Positions 34,463 through 52,700 of a stretch of 64,000 nt of DNA are shown piece after piece. This DNA comes from Odobenus rosmarus divergens (Eukaryota; Chordata; Mammalia; Carnivora; Odobenidae), in contig NW_004450398.1 of assembly GCF_000321225.1 (NCBI RefSeq), positions 1,525,198 to 1,589,197 on the forward strand. The letters run 5' to 3'. The position numbers and the translations under genes were made by a program. Positions within the stretch are counted from its first letter, which is position 1. Each line of letters starts with the position of its first letter. A model generated the notes under the pieces. It searched no databases. It was not told the DNA's origin and saw only the letters and a list, made by a program, of their open reading frames with translations.

Positions 34463-34655
34463 TTTTTTTAAGATTTTATTTATTTATTTGAGAGAGAGAG
34501 AATGAGAGATAGAGAGCACGAGAGGGAAGAGGGTCAGAGGGAGAAGCAGACTCCCTGCTGAGCAGGGAGCCTGATGCGGGACTCGATCCCGGGACTCCAG
34601 GATCATGACCTGAGCCGAAGGCAGTCACTTAACCAACTGAGCCACCCAGGCGCCC
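34463..34655 (-). mobile_element. SINEC, inverted, with 18-bp target-site duplication
   Basis: Complete inverted copy. TGTAGTCACCTAATTTTT lies at 34445-34462 and 34656-34673 with no mismatch. Confidence 0.96.
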
Positions 34656-34701
34656 TGTAGTCACCTAATTTTTAAACATTGGAAACAAATTCAAATTTTA
34701 T

Positions 34702-34856
34702 TTTATATATATATTTTTAAAGATTTTTTTATTTGACAGCTAGAGACCCAGCGAGAGAGGGAACACAAGCGGGGGGGAGCTCGATCCCAGGACCCTGGGA
34801 CCATGACCCGAGCCGAAGGCGGACGCTTAATGAACTGAGCCACCCAGGCGCCCAGA
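34702..34856 (-). mobile_element. SINEC, inverted, with an internal deletion
   Basis: The copy has the A-rich end and 'gacccagcgagagagggaac', then jumps from 'aagcggggggga' directly to 'gctcgatcccaggaccctgg', losing about 50-60 bp of the centre. AAATTCAAATTTTA flanks it at about 34688-34701 and 34857-34870. Confidence 0.92.
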
Positions 34857-34887
34857 AATTCAAATTTTAAAAAATATGCACTGTGAG

Positions 34888-35066
34888 GGACTCCTGGGTG
34901 GCTCATTCGGTGGAGTCATCTGCCTTCGGCTTGGCTTCTGATCTTGGGGTCCTGGGGTCGAGCCCTGTGTTGGGCTCCCCATTCAGTGGGGAGTCTGCCT
35001 CTCCCTCTACCCCTCCCCACTGCTCGTGCTTTCTCTGTCTCTCCAATAAATAAACAAAATCTTTAA
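34888..35066 (+). mobile_element. SINEC
   Basis: 'gactcctgggtggctcattc' head, 'tcgagccctgtgttgggctc' and CAATAAATAAACAAAATCTT tail. Flanks 'atatgcactgtgag' and 'atacgcactgtgaa' are an imperfect target-site duplication. Confidence 0.92.
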
Positions 35067-35370
35067 AAATACGCACTGTGAAAAATATGAAGGACAAATG
35101 GTCACAGACCAGGAGAGACAGGACACGTTAATGCAGTGTGGTCCCTGGATTGGATCCTGGAACAGAGGGAGAATTGGAATGGGAAAACGTGAAATCTGAA
35201 TGTCTGGAATTTTGTTAATAGTACATGTCCTTGCTGGCTTCTTTGCTTTCCCTGCGCCCTGGCCAGGAAAGACGCTGCCTAAAGAGACAGAGCGAGGGGC
35301 GTATGGGAGCTCTCTGTACCATCTTTGCAACTTTTCTGTAAATCTAAGATTATTCCCAAAAAAGAAGATG
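35067..35370 (+). mobile_element. L1 3' end fragment
   Basis: 'ggattggatcctggaacaga', 'tttgcaacttttctgtaaat' and 'ctaagattattcccaaaa' are the usual sense wording of old L1 3' ends. Confidence 0.6.
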
Positions 35371-35586
35371 ATGAGAACACGCACACCCATACACACTGCC
35401 CTGGGCATTTGGGCAGTACCGTGCAGACCAAAGAAAACACATCCGTGGATTCTGCCTGAGGGCCATGAGTTTTGCAAGCCATGTTCCGGACACCAAAAGC
35501 CCTTGCCCTTGCCCTTCTCCCCCGGGCCCCCACCTGTGTCCAGGCACCAGACCTGCTCCTGGTCACCGGTCTGGGCTCTCCCTCAG

Positions 35587-35742
35587 GTGGCCCGGAGGCG
35601 CGCAGAGCGGCGGGCGCTGCGGTGTGAGCTGAGCGCGAAGGTGTTTGGGCACGAGCTGAGCTTCGTGAACTGTGGGGTCGTGGGGAGCCACGTGACACGC
35701 CAGTCCTTGAACCTGGCCGAGCTGTCAGTCAAGCTCCTGAAG
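35587..35742 (+). CDS. Exon 16: basic stretch then lipid-cavity sheet (residues 717-768)
   Basis: Acceptor ctgggctctccctcag, donor gtacct, phase 0. It opens VARRRAERRALRCELSAKVF and continues with ELSFVNCGVV and LNLAELSVKLLK. The 'R-x-L-x-x-E-L-x-x-K-x-F-G-x-E-L' pattern matches apoB (Y-L-R-I-L-G-E-E-L-G-F). The basic cluster at residues 719-725 contains the minimal RXXR form only. Confidence 0.96.
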
Positions 35743-35829
35743 GTACCTCAGGCTGGGCTCGGCCCCTCCCTGCCCTGCTGGCCCCGTGTTTTTTCCTTTG
35801 ATGCTTTGGGGGGAAAGTACTAAAGAACG

Positions 35830-36075
35830 TTTCAGACTTAAGACCATGGTATTTCGAGCCAGGCTGCCCAAGTTCAACCCGCGGCTCCACTTCTTACCTC
35901 CTTGGGAGCATTAACTTGTCATGGCCTCTGTTTGTGCATCTGTGAAATGAGCATGATAGCATAACAATAATAGTAGCAATAAAAGCAGCTACTTCACGGG
36001 GCTGTTGTGTTAAATGAGCTCATGCAGTAAAAATGCAACAAAGCCTTTAAAATGCACCCGGCACGTACTCAGTGC
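35830..36075 (+). mobile_element. MIR
   Basis: 'aagttcaacccgcggctcca', 'gtttgtgcatctgtgaaatg' and 'cccggcacgtactcagtgct' are in MIR order. Confidence 0.7.
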
Positions 36076-36129
36076 TCTGCATCGTGGGCAAGGCCCACAT
36101 TCCTCCTTACCTGACTCACCCTGGGTCCC

Positions 36130-38095
<1,966 letters not shown>

Positions 38096-38360
38096 TATGG
38101 GGTGGCTGAGAGGTGGAGGGGGGACTTCCCGTATTCCTCAGCTCTTTACAGGGGTCCCTCTTGGTTGTTCCCAGCCTCCCGGAGAGGTGAGAGTTGGGGA
38201 ATGAGTTATTTCAGATGAAATAGGAGTGAAGCCAGGCTGCCCTCAGTCACACCTGCTTTGTCTCTGTTGTCCCACCCTAGCCAGGGGCACTCTGTGCTCT
38301 TGCTGTCCTCTAGGACCTTCTCCCAGCAGCAGCCCATGGGGTCCTTTAAAATATCAAGTC

Positions 38361-38560
38361 TTGGGGCGCCTGGGTGGCTCAGTCGTTAAGCATCTGCCTT
38401 TGGCTCAGGTCATGACCCCAGGGTCCTGGGATCCAGCCCCGCATCGGGCTCCCTGCTCCACGGGAAGCCTGCTTCTCCCTCCCCCACTCCCCCTGCTTGT
38501 GTTCCCTCTCTCGCTGTGTCTCTCTCTGTCAAGTAAATAAATAAAATCTTTAAAAAAAAA
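38361..38560 (+). mobile_element. SINEC with 13-bp target-site duplication
   Basis: Complete copy with head 'ggggcgcctgggtggctcag' and 'AGTAAATAAATAAAATCTTT' tail. AAAATATCAAGTC is at 38348-38360 and 38561-38573. Confidence 0.96.
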
Positions 38561-38573
38561 AAAATATCAAGTC

Positions 38574-39080
38574 ATGTCACTCCCTGCCTCTACCACCTCT
38601 TTAAAACCCTCTACTTGTTTCTAGGATAACCCAGGTCTTCGTGATTGTCCTTCCTCATAGGGGTCCTGCCTGCCTCTCACCTGTTTCTTCCACTACCTCC
38701 TGCCCTTCACTCACTCCCTCTCCCTCACCCTAACCCCTTGAACCACGCTTCTTTTTGTTCTCCTAAAGAGGCCACTTTATTCCCACCACAGGACCTTTGC
38801 ACCTGCTGTTCCCTCTGTCTGGAATGCTGGTTCCTTCTTATCCTTTGAGTCTCTGCTCACATGTTACCCTCTGCAGAGACTCCCCCCCCCCCCCCCCCCC
38901 AGCTAGAGGAGGCCTTGCCCTGTCCCCAAGACAGACTCTATGCGACCCCCATTCAGGTTTGTCGTGGCACTTATCATCAAGTGCTGTGGATGAATTCCCC
39001 AAAGGCCCGTCCTTTTCGTGGTGGAATTCACCCCAGCTCCAAACTGTGGCAGCTCAAGCCATATTTGTCCAGTGAATCAA
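38574..39080 (+). mobile_element. L2 3' fragment
   Basis: 'ggacctttgcacctgctgtt', 'ccctctgtctggaatgctgg' and 'gagtctctgctcacatgtta' follow L2 3' wording. A run of 19 C lies at 38882-38900. Confidence 0.7.
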
Positions 39081-39089
39081 TGAAAATGA

Positions 39090-39930
<841 letters not shown>

Positions 39931-40140
39931 CCTAAACACATTGGGCGTGTCAGTCCTCGCAGCTACACCATGAGGCAGGAACTGTTACCCGTTCCAGTTT
40001 ACAGATGAACAGCACTGAGGCACAGAGATGTTAAGCAATCTGCCCAAGGTCACACAGCTGGCAAATGGCAGAGCTGGAATTTGGATCCAAGTGGTCTTAC
40101 TCTGGAGCCTGCCTTGTATACACTCGTGCTCTTAAAGTCT
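39931..40140. mobile_element. MIR-class fragment
   Basis: 'gcccaaggtcacacagctgg', 'gaatttggatccaagtggtc' and 'ttacagatgaacagcactga' are MIR-class wording. Confidence 0.65.
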
Positions 40141-40233
40141 ACACCAGTGGTCCTCAAGCGGGGGTGGTTTTACCTACCCCACCCCCCCCCAGGGGCCATT
40201 TGGCCATGTGTGGAGACATTTGGGTTCTCCTGA

Positions 40234-40647
<414 letters not shown>

Positions 40648-40659
40648 TAGGTCTCCTAC

Positions 40660-41880
40660 TCCAGCATCAGCCTCATACGGATGTGGGGCTCCTCTCTGGA
40701 GCTCTTGGGCTGGGTGGGTCCTGCTGTGGTCTCCTTCCTGCCTCAGGACCCTTGCACATGCACATCCTCTGGCTCTGGCTCTGTGACTTCTTAATTCTGA
40801 ATCAGTCTTCAAATCTCAGTTCAGGGGTCTGCTGCTCAGGGAAGCCTGCCTTGATTATCCCAAAGTGGTCATGTTCTTTTGTTCCTTGCTCTAATAGGAC
40901 CATGTTTTTTCCCTTTAGATCACTTTTATGTGTTTTTGTTTTGGGTTTTTTTTTGTTTTTGTTTTGTTTTAAAGCAGGAGAGAGAGAAGGGGTGGGGGCA
41001 GAGGGAGAGAATCTTAACCAGGCTTCATGCCCAGCATGGAGCCCGATGCAGGGCTCAATCTCACAACCCTGAGATCATGACCTGAGCTGAAATTAAGAGT
41101 CAGACGCTTAACTGACTGAACCACCCAGGAGCCCTGATCACTCTTACGTTTGTTACTTAAAGCTTGACTACTATCAGTCTTCCCTCCTGGTCACTCAATT
41201 CCCAGGAAGAGCTTTAGCGCCTGTGTTTCTCACTCCTGTGTCCTCAGCATCTGGCACAGAATGGGCATTCGACACCCTCCTATCTGATCTCCCAGTTTCT
41301 GCTCCTCTCCTTGTCATCTGTTGTCCCCCAGCAGCCAGACAGGTCTCCCTAAATCCTAAAAGGATTTTGTCCCTCCTCTGCTCAGAGTTCTCCGGTGGCT
41401 TCTATCACTCTGAGTAGGAGCCGGACACCCTGACCTGCTGGGCTGTCCTCCCCGTCTCCTGATTCTTTATGAGGCTTACTGCTCTCCACACACTGATGTC
41501 TTTTTTTTTTTTTTTTTTTAATGCCAAGCACATTGCTGCCCCAGGACCTTTGCATTGGCTCTTTCCTCTGCCTGGAACACTTTCCCAGACACCCCCTTGG
41601 CTCTCTCTCGCCTCCTTCGCTTTCTGAAATACCACCTCCTCAGAGGCAGCCTTCCGTGACTACCCTGTCTGACCCCTTACTCCCACTGAGTTTATTAGCA
41701 GAGTACCCATCCCCAGGTGCTGTGCTATCTACAGTTGTGTCTGGTGGTCCTGTGCTTCCCCTCTAGAATGTAGGTGCCATGAGGGTTCACATATTTGTGC
41801 ATCTAATGTTCAGTCACACTCCCTGTGCCAACAACTAGCCTCGCACAGAGTAGTGAACCTTTCCTGGTGGTGTAAGAATG
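40660..41880 (+). mobile_element. L2 sequence interrupted by a SINE
   Basis: 'agtcttcaaatctcagttca', 'ccaggacctttgcattggct' and 'cttccgtgactaccctgtct' read as L2 3' pieces, likely more than one. The SINE at 40945-41135 splits them. Confidence 0.65.
40945..41135 (-). mobile_element. SINEC, inverted, older
   Basis: T/G-rich tail region, 'gagatcatgacctgagctga' and 'ctgaaccacccaggagccc'. Flanks 'agatcacttttatgt' and 'tgatcactcttacgt' look like an aged target-site duplication. Confidence 0.9.
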
Positions 41881-43255
<1,375 letters not shown>

Positions 43256-44110
43256 ATGTCCCACGCAATCTGTGTTAGTGCCTCGGGGCTGCTCTAACAG
43301 AGCACCCCAAATCGGGTGGCTGAAACACCAGAAATTTCTCTTGCCCAGCCCTGGAGGCCAGAAGTCCCACATCAAGGTGTTGGCAGGGGTGGTTCCTTGG
43401 GAGGTGGGGAGGGAGACACTGCTGTGTGCCTCGGGCGTTCCTTGGCCTCTAGCATCTTTTCCCTATGTCTTCACATTGTCTTCCTCTCTCTGGGTCCAAA
43501 TTGCCTGTTTCTTTAAGGACACCAGTCATACTGGACCAGGACCCACCCTCACGACCTTGTCTTTTTTTTTTTCTTTTTTTTTTTTTTTAAGATTTTATTT
43601 ATTTATTTGAGAGAGAGAGAAAGAGAGATAGCACAAGAGGGAAGAGGGTCAGAGGGAGAAGCAGACTCCCCGCCGAGCAGGGAGCCCGACGCGGGACTCG
43701 ATCCCGGGACTCCAGGATCATGACCCGAGCCGAAGGCAGTCGCCCAACCAACTGAGCCACCCAGGCGCCCTTTCTTTTTTCTTTTTAGATTTTTTATTTA
43801 TTTATTTGACAGAGAGAGAGAGAGAGCGGGAACACAAGCAGGGGGAGTGGGAGAGGGAGAAGCAGGCTTCCCGCGGAGCAGGGAGCCTGATGCGGGGCTC
43901 GATCCCAGGACCCTGGGATCATGACCTGAGCCGAAGGCAGACACTTAACGACTGAGCCACCCAGGTGCCCCCACAACCTTGTCTTAACTTGATCATTTGC
44001 AAAGACCCTATTTCCAAATAAGGTCCCATTCGTAGATACTAGGGGTTAGGTCTTCAACATCTTTTGAGGGGACATGATTCAACCCATAATACTATAGATT
44101 TGACATACCT
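43256..44110 (+). mobile_element. Old repeat (MaLR/MER-like) interrupted by two SINEs
   Basis: 'gtgttagtgcctcggggctg', 'ggtggctgaaacaccagaaa' and, after the SINEs, 'aaagaccctatttccaaata' and 'gggacatgattcaaccca' form one old element. A relative is at 57130-57620. No coding capacity is seen. Class is tentative. Confidence 0.6.
43563..43971 (-). mobile_element. Two stacked inverted SINECs
   Basis: One copy covers about 43563-43771 and the other about 43780-43971, both ending 'gccacccaggYgccc'. The duplicated flank 'acgaccttgtctt' / 'acaaccttgtctt' encloses both, so the left copy probably entered the A-tail of the right copy. Confidence 0.92.
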
Positions 44111-45950
44111 CTTACTTTTGAGTTTTGTTTTTTGTGTGTATTTGTTTTACACGAAAAGATCACAACCTTTTCTTTGTTGGCACTTTTTTCCCTACTTGAA
44201 AATCTACCCTGACAAACTTTTTGTGACAGCACAAATTGCGAGTACAATTTAAATTTTATTGCGTTAAAAAAAAGTGACACGTTTAAATAATTCAAAGTTC
44301 AAAGGATATGAGAAGGTATAGAACTGAGTGTCCCACCCTAATGGTAGTGCACGTGGCTATTTAAATAAATAAGGATTAAAGAGAAACACGCCGTTCCCCA
44401 GTGGCACTAACCACTTGCCAAGAACGTTTCCATCCTTGCAGAAAGTTCTGTTGGTCAGCACGGGTCTAGAATTGAAAACTCTCCCCAGAGCCAACCGCTG
44501 TTAGGTTTTAGTGTGTGTGACTCTTCTCCGAGACACATTCTTAGCAGTGGAATTCCCAGAGCAAAGGGCGCATGCATTTTTCTCTTAGAAGCTACTTTTG
44601 AAGGTTCTTCACCAGGGGTCCCTGGATGGGACTCAGCGGGGCCGTTGAGGTCCCTGCAATTGTGTGCAAGTTTTGCATCTGTCTGTCCGCCCTGCTGGAG
44701 AGAGGCTTCAGACTTCCCATCTGATGTTCAACCTGGTCTGGATGAAAATGGCAGTTTTAGCCTTGCTCCTGCCAAGCAGGACATCCGGGCACCGGTGGCG
44801 TTGGGTCCGGCCTGTCCACCTGGGTCTCCAGGGGCTTCTCAGGTCTGCCTTTGAGACTCCACAGCCGGGGCTGGGATTTTGCTGCACAAACACACACTCC
44901 ACTCCCAGATCCACTTCCTTCCCCCGGGTGGGGAGAACACCAAGTGTCTGGGGAGAGCGCCTTCCTCCTAAAGCCCCAGCTTCTTGACTCCCGAGGCCAC
45001 AGATCATTGCCAAACTCCCAGGAGCCCGCCAGCCTCCTCTGGTTGTTTGCTAAATGCCCAAGTGCTAATTGCTTCCATTTTTCTGCAGACCTTCCCGCCG
45101 CTCTCCAGAGGGCTGTCTGCAGCCTGCAAACATTTGCTTTTAGACACCCTCCGGTTTCAGCTGCCTCGGATGCATAACAGCAGTGGGAACAGCAGGGTTC
45201 TGGAAATTTCCAAAGCCTGTTCTCAGGGGGCCATGGATAGCCTTGGGCTCAGAGGCCCGCCTTCAGTCCTCTCAGCAAGCCCGTATGAGATGAGGGCACC
45301 CAGACAGAGCAGCTTGGAAATGCAAAGCAGCAGATCGGGGTTCAACCCAGCTCAAAGCCTGTGAGGCTTAGGAATGGCGTGCGGGAGCCTGTGGCTTTCA
45401 GTGCTTCCTCCCGGTGTGCGGGGATAGGGTGTCCCGAAGTCCCAGGCTGCCCAGGGAGCCCAGGTTTCCCGTCAACCTGGCTCAGTGTGACTAGTGCGCT
45501 CTTCACCTGCTAAGGGGCTTGGTTTGGATGGAATAATCCATAATCATTCTCTTCACGGGCTGCACTTGGCTAACGCCAGGCAGCCTCTGATATCGACAAT
45601 GTAAAACCATCGCGAAGACACCCCTTAAAGTGAGAGAAGCAGGGCAGAATGGAGAGCCTACATCTGTTTTTGTGAAAAGCAGGAGGGAGCCTGTAAGTCT
45701 GTGCTTCTGTGCACACGTGTGCCTGAATGCACATGAACATGCGCACACATCCACACACACAGTCGTATACGTCCTTCCTTCCCCAGGTCGGGGGCAGACC
45801 AAACGTCAGGGATTCTGAGAACGCCTTCCTCTTAGAGCCCCAGCTTTCTGGAGGATGCATAAGAAGCTGGGCACAGTGGCTGTCCCTGAGGGAGATGGGG
45901 AGACTAAGGGGATTGAAACCTGTATTTTTCAGTGTCTTTGTTTTGTTTTG
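44111..45950. other. Intron 22, middle, unclassified
   Basis: AT-rich sequence to about 44400, which may be old L1 3' sequence ('gagaaggtatagaactgagtg' in outline), then GC-rich unclassified sequence. No exon fits the continuous join of exons 22 and 23. Confidence 0.4.
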
Positions 45951-46590
45951 TTTTGTTTTTTCATTTTATTTATCAAGTACCTACAGTGTGCCAGGTACTG
46001 GGAAGAGAGCTCAGTGAAAGAGACACAATTTTCTCCTCTTGGAGCTTACATTGTAATGGGAGAGACAATAAATGAAATAAATAAGCAAGTTGTACGGTGA
46101 TAGGTGGGTATATGTGCTGTAGGAAAAGGAAATTTTTGAGCTGGGCACAGGGGTCTGAGATTATGTGAGAAGAAGGGTCTGGGGGTTGGCTTCAGTTTTA
46201 AATAGGATGGGAAAGGAAGCCTGATGGAGAGGATGTGCAGAAGAGAGCCATGGGGTTCTTTGGGGAAAAGGATTTCAAGTAAAGGATGCAGCATGTGCAA
46301 AGGTCCTGAGCTGAGAATTTGCCTGGAGTGTTAATAGCACAGTACTCAGCCTCATGTGTTTGGAGCAGAGTAGGAGAGGGGACAGAGAGGTGGGGGGGGG
46401 GTAGCTCACATAAGGCCTTCCAAAAGAGGAATCAGAAGAAAGCAAATCGTGACTGCCAAGAAACAAAGGCAAAGACGGGATTTCGAGAGTGCCTTAAATA
46501 GTGGACAGTCTGGGAATGGTGGGGTCGGTTTTACACTTTCGGGGGTGAGCGGATCAGCGGGCAGTTAGCAGAGAGGTCTGTTGGATTGGT
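45951..46590. mobile_element. Ancient interspersed repeat
   Basis: 'tatcaagtacctacagtgtg', 'cttggagcttacattgtaat' and 'gtgcaaaggtcctgagctga' match the same old family as 29766-30260. Confidence 0.55.
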
Positions 46591-48188
<1,598 letters not shown>

Positions 48189-48344
48189 TGCGGCTGGAGA
48201 AGGCGGTGGAGGACGGGCTGCAGGTGGTGGCCCTGGGTGGCGAGCTCTCTGTGCCCGGTTTCGTGGGACTGCACCTCGTGGGCCGGCTACAGAGGCACAG
48301 CCACCTCTGGACCAGCTCCCTGAGGATCAAGTACGGCCTTCTGG
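48189..48344 (+). CDS. Exon 24: beta-rich lipid domain (residues 1126-1177)
   Basis: Acceptor ctaccccccatgcag, donor gtacgg. It reads RLEKAVEDGLQVVALGGELS, then VPGFVGLHLVGRLQRHSHLW and TSSLRIKYGLL. Alternating hydrophobic strands continue. The final base joins exon 25 as Gly. Confidence 0.94.
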
Positions 48345-48711
48345 GTACGGCGCCACATGCCGGGCTGGGGGCGAGGTGGGAGAGGGGCAGGACCTGCGGC
48401 TTCTCCGGGGCTCTGGCTCTGAGGGCCAAGGTGCCACCTTGTCACCTTGTTTAGCCCTCACCACTCTTCCTTAGCCACTGAACACCTGCCAGTTAAAAAA
48501 AAAAAAAAAAAGGTGTGTGTGTGTTTGGGGGAACATAAGCCTGTCTTTTAAAACCTCTCCCTCCATAGGTTCCAAGGAGTGACATTAAGTGGAGCAGATT
48601 GGAGCAGGGGTGGGGGGTGGCTGAGACTGGGCCGGATGCTCCTCTCCCTGGAATAGGGATGGAGGGCTGCTGGCCGAGGACGGGCAGGTGTCTCTGGGTT
48701 GCCCTACACAG

Positions 48712-48845
48712 GTCAGGCGAGGCGGCTGGCCCAGGAGTGCAGCACCATCCAGAGGCTGCGGGCACATAGTGGCTCAGAGGTGACCTATGAGCTGGAGCTG
48801 GACCACGAGCTCCACTGCACGCAGACCCCAGCACTCAGCCACAAG
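48712..48845 (+). CDS. Exon 25: beta-rich lipid domain (residues 1178-1222)
   Basis: Acceptor gggttgccctacacag, donor gtgggt, ends in phase 0. It reads QARRLAQECSTIQRLRAHSG, then SEVTYELELDHELHCTQTPA and LSHK. Two cysteines 30 residues apart may pair. The upstream 367-bp intron holds an A run and a GT run near 48493-48522. Confidence 0.94.
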
Positions 48846-48969
48846 GTGGGTGCCCTGGCTGGGCGGGGGTCTGGAGAGAGCCAGGAGCTCATCCTCACAG
48901 AGAAGGGTTTGCTCAAGGTCACGTATGGGAACAGAGCTGGAATCAGAGCTTTGGTCTCAGGCTTCCGTG

Positions 48970-49560
48970 CATTGGTTCCGTTGGTCTTTACTGAACACCT
49001 GCTATATGTGTAGCACTTGGGGGAGAGTTGTGCGCATGGCAGCCCTTGGTCTGTGCCATCCCATTGCTGGGCAGGGGCAGGGAGAGAGACAGACCAAACC
49101 AAGAGAGCCGTAAATGACATGGGTGGTAGGGCAGAGGCTGAGCAAACAGGACAGGGAGTCTGGTTTGGATGGGGCAATGGGGAAGGCTTCTTCAGAAAAA
49201 AACCGTAAGCAGAAAATGCAAGCATGCAACAGTTCTGTTCCTATGGAAGCATGCTGCAGGCAGGGGGAATGGCAAGTGCAAAGGTCCTGGGACAGGAGGG
49301 AGAAATGGAAGGTCAGGACCTCGTAGTTTGCCAGAGTGGCTGGCAGGGTGAGCAAAAGGGAGAAGCAAGCAGCTGTGCTTTTGTTTAATTTACTTAGTTC
49401 ACGTTTGCCTCTTCTGCTGGATTCTTGCCCCTGTGAGTGCAGGGTCTTCTTGATTCTTTATTCTTGGGTATCTGATGTCTGGTGCTGGGCATTATCTTAC
49501 TTGGTACTCGGGAAAGATGTGTTCAGTGAAGGAATAAATGAATGAGCCATATTGCCTTGA
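48970..49560. mobile_element. Ancient interspersed repeat
   Basis: 'actgaacacctgctatatgt', 'aagtgcaaaggtcctgggac' and 'gtgttcagtgaaggaataaa' follow the old family seen at 29766 and 45951. Confidence 0.55.
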
Positions 49561-49810
49561 CCTGTGGTTCGGAGATAGGAGAGGGCAGCAGGATGGCAGG
49601 TGTAAAACCCTGGTCTGCTTCGAGTCTATCCAGGGAGCCAGAGGCCGCTGTGGGAGAGTAGGGGGCAGAGAGCCGTGGGGTTGGAGCCATTTTCCCATGG
49701 CAGCTGGCTTTTTCAGCCCCTTATCGGGGCGTGGACCAGGGTGAGGCCCATGAGCCACTCGCCTCAGGCTCAGCATTTAAGGGGTACCAACAGCCCAGTC
49801 AGGCAGGTGA

Positions 49811-50173
<363 letters not shown>

Positions 50174-50589
50174 TAGCTTGCATGGTGGCATGGCAGCTGG
50201 GCATCCGCCCCCATCCCTGGCCCCCCCAACATGTCCCTTTGGGCCTTGGTTGCAAGGATGCTGCAGGCTAAAACTCAGCTTAGCGCCCTTACCTCTCTCC
50301 CACCTCCAGTCCCCGTTTCCCCCGGGGAGTCTAAGAGTCTAATATCTGCACGGCGTGCAGGGGTGGGTGGGGGAGGGACGCTCATCTGCAAGGATATTTG
50401 CAATGGGTTGTCTGCAAGGAGGCTTGGGAAGCACAGATTTCCAACTATATGTGCATTTGGGAAACGGCTTCACTTTCAGGTTTTACCAGAGGGTTATCTG
50501 TTTCTGGTAGGTAACGTACACGTGAGTGCTTAGCCGCTGAACAGGAGATGGGCTCTTGTAAGGCAGGCACTAAGTGTGTTTGTCTTTAA

Positions 50590-52700
50590 ATTGTTTTAGA
50601 ATTTTTTTAGTTGTGGTAAAATATATATAACCTAAAATTGACCATTTCCGCCATTTTTAGGTGTATGGTTCAGTGTCATTAGTTACATTCACAGTGTTGT
50701 GCGGCTGTCACCATCATCTATCCCTGGAACTTTTTCATCTTGTAAGCGTGAAACTCTGTCCCCGTTCAGGAAGAACCCCCTACTCCCCACTCCCCCTGAC
50801 ACTTGCTATTTCCTGTTGTTTTGGATGGTAGCCATGCTAATGGGGGTGAGGGAGTACCCCATTGTGGTTTTGATGGGCATTTCCCTAACGCTGAGTGACG
50901 TTGAGATCTTTTCCACGTCCTTGTCGGCCATTGGTTTATCCTCTTTGGAGAAATGTCTATGTAAGTCCTCGGCCCATTTTTGAGTCAGGTTTGCTTTGTT
51001 GTTACTATGTTGTAAGAGTTCTTGATACATTCTGGATATTAACTCCTCATCAGATACATAGTTTGCAGATATGTTCTCTCATTCTACCCATTGCCTTTTC
51101 CATCCTTTGACAGCATTCTTTGGTCCATAAAAGTTTTACCTGTGCAGGTGGTCTGATTGATCTCTTTTTACTTTTGTGGCCTGGGTTTTGAGTGTCCTAT
51201 CTAGGAAATCCTTGCCACATCCAATAGTTTTCCCTCTATGCTTCCTTCTAAACGTCTTCTGGTTTCAACTCTTAACATTTAGGTCTTTGATCCATGTTGA
51301 ATTAGTTTTTGTGTGTGGTGTAAGGTAAGTGTCCAGCTGCATTCTCTTGCATGTGGATATCCACTGGTCCCAGCATCGTGTGTCGGACAGACTCTGCTTT
51401 CCCCCATGGAGGGTGCTTGGCATGCTTGTGGAGAAATCACTTGATCACAAATGTGAGAGTTTATTTTGGGGGGCCCTATTCTATTCCATTGATCTGTATG
51501 TCTGTCTGTGTGTCACTGCCATACTGTTTTGATTACTGTAGCTTTGTGAGACCTCCAACTTTGTGCTATTTTTCAAGATTGTTTGGGCTGCTCGGGGTCC
51601 CTTTAGATCGCACATGAATTTTAGGACGGATTTTTCTGTTTCTGCCACACACATGAAGATGCCATTGTGATTTTGATAGGGATTGGGTTCGATCGGTAGG
51701 TTGCTCTGGGGAGTACTGACATCTTACCAATATTTAGTCTTTCCATCTACGAACACAGGACATCTTTCCATGTAGTCGCATCTTTAATTTCTTCCAGTAA
51801 CATTTTGTAATTTCCAGCTTGCAAGTCTTTGGCCTCCTTGGTTAACTTTATTCCCAAGTACTAAATTGCTTTTAAATACCAATACTGTCTGAATAAATTC
51901 TCCTTGTGAAAAAAATGTCACACTTGAAATAAAGCTAAAATTCCTTTCTCAGTTTCTGTCTTCCATCCCGCCCCCCCCCCCCCGCCCCTCGGTTACCTGG
52001 AAGAAAGCAGTTATGTTCTAGGGTGCTGGGAGGGAGATCTCTTTCTGTTCCTTTGCTCTATGCGCCGGTCACAGGCACTTGGTTTTGTTTGGTGAGTCTT
52101 GCTGTGTGCATCCTTCAGCTACAGGTGTTGAACTTTCTTGTTACTTTGTAGAGATCTCTATTCTTTTAAGATTTTCTCTTTGTCTCTGAGGCTCGTAAGT
52201 TTTACTATTAGATGTTGGGGTGTTGACCTAGATCTACTCTATTCTTTTAAACTCCTGCATCATGCTCCATCCATAGCTATGTTCCGTCTTGTTTGGCCAC
52301 TGCATGCTTGTGGTTTCTGGTGATGCAAGCCTGAACATCCTTGGGCACCCATCCCTGGGTACACGTGTGCCAGAGTCTCTGGGGCACACGTCATAATACA
52401 TAATTTCTGGGTTTTGGAATTTGCCTATTTTTAATTTGCTGCCTTGTGACAGTTTGCCCTCCAAAATGTTCGAACCGATCACCCTTCCCTCCAGCCATGT
52501 CCATGAGGAGCAATTTCCATACTCCAGTCAATACTTGACTTTTAACATTTGAAAAACTTTGCTGATCTGGATGGAAAGGATATCTCGTTTGAATTTGCAT
52601 TTCCCCGGTCACTTAATAATGCTGCACACCACCTTTTCTGTATTTTTTCTACCATTGCATTACCCTTTCTGGGGATGGCATTTTTGTATTGACATTTGAA
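50590..52700 (-). mobile_element. Decayed L1, inverted, probably composite
   Basis: 'agttgtggtaaaatatatat', 'gatacattctggatattaac', 'catttaggtctttgatccat' and 'gattactgtagctttgtgag' are antisense L1 landmarks. Frames are broken throughout. A C run and AT-rich sequence near 51970 separate two parts. Confidence 0.8.
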
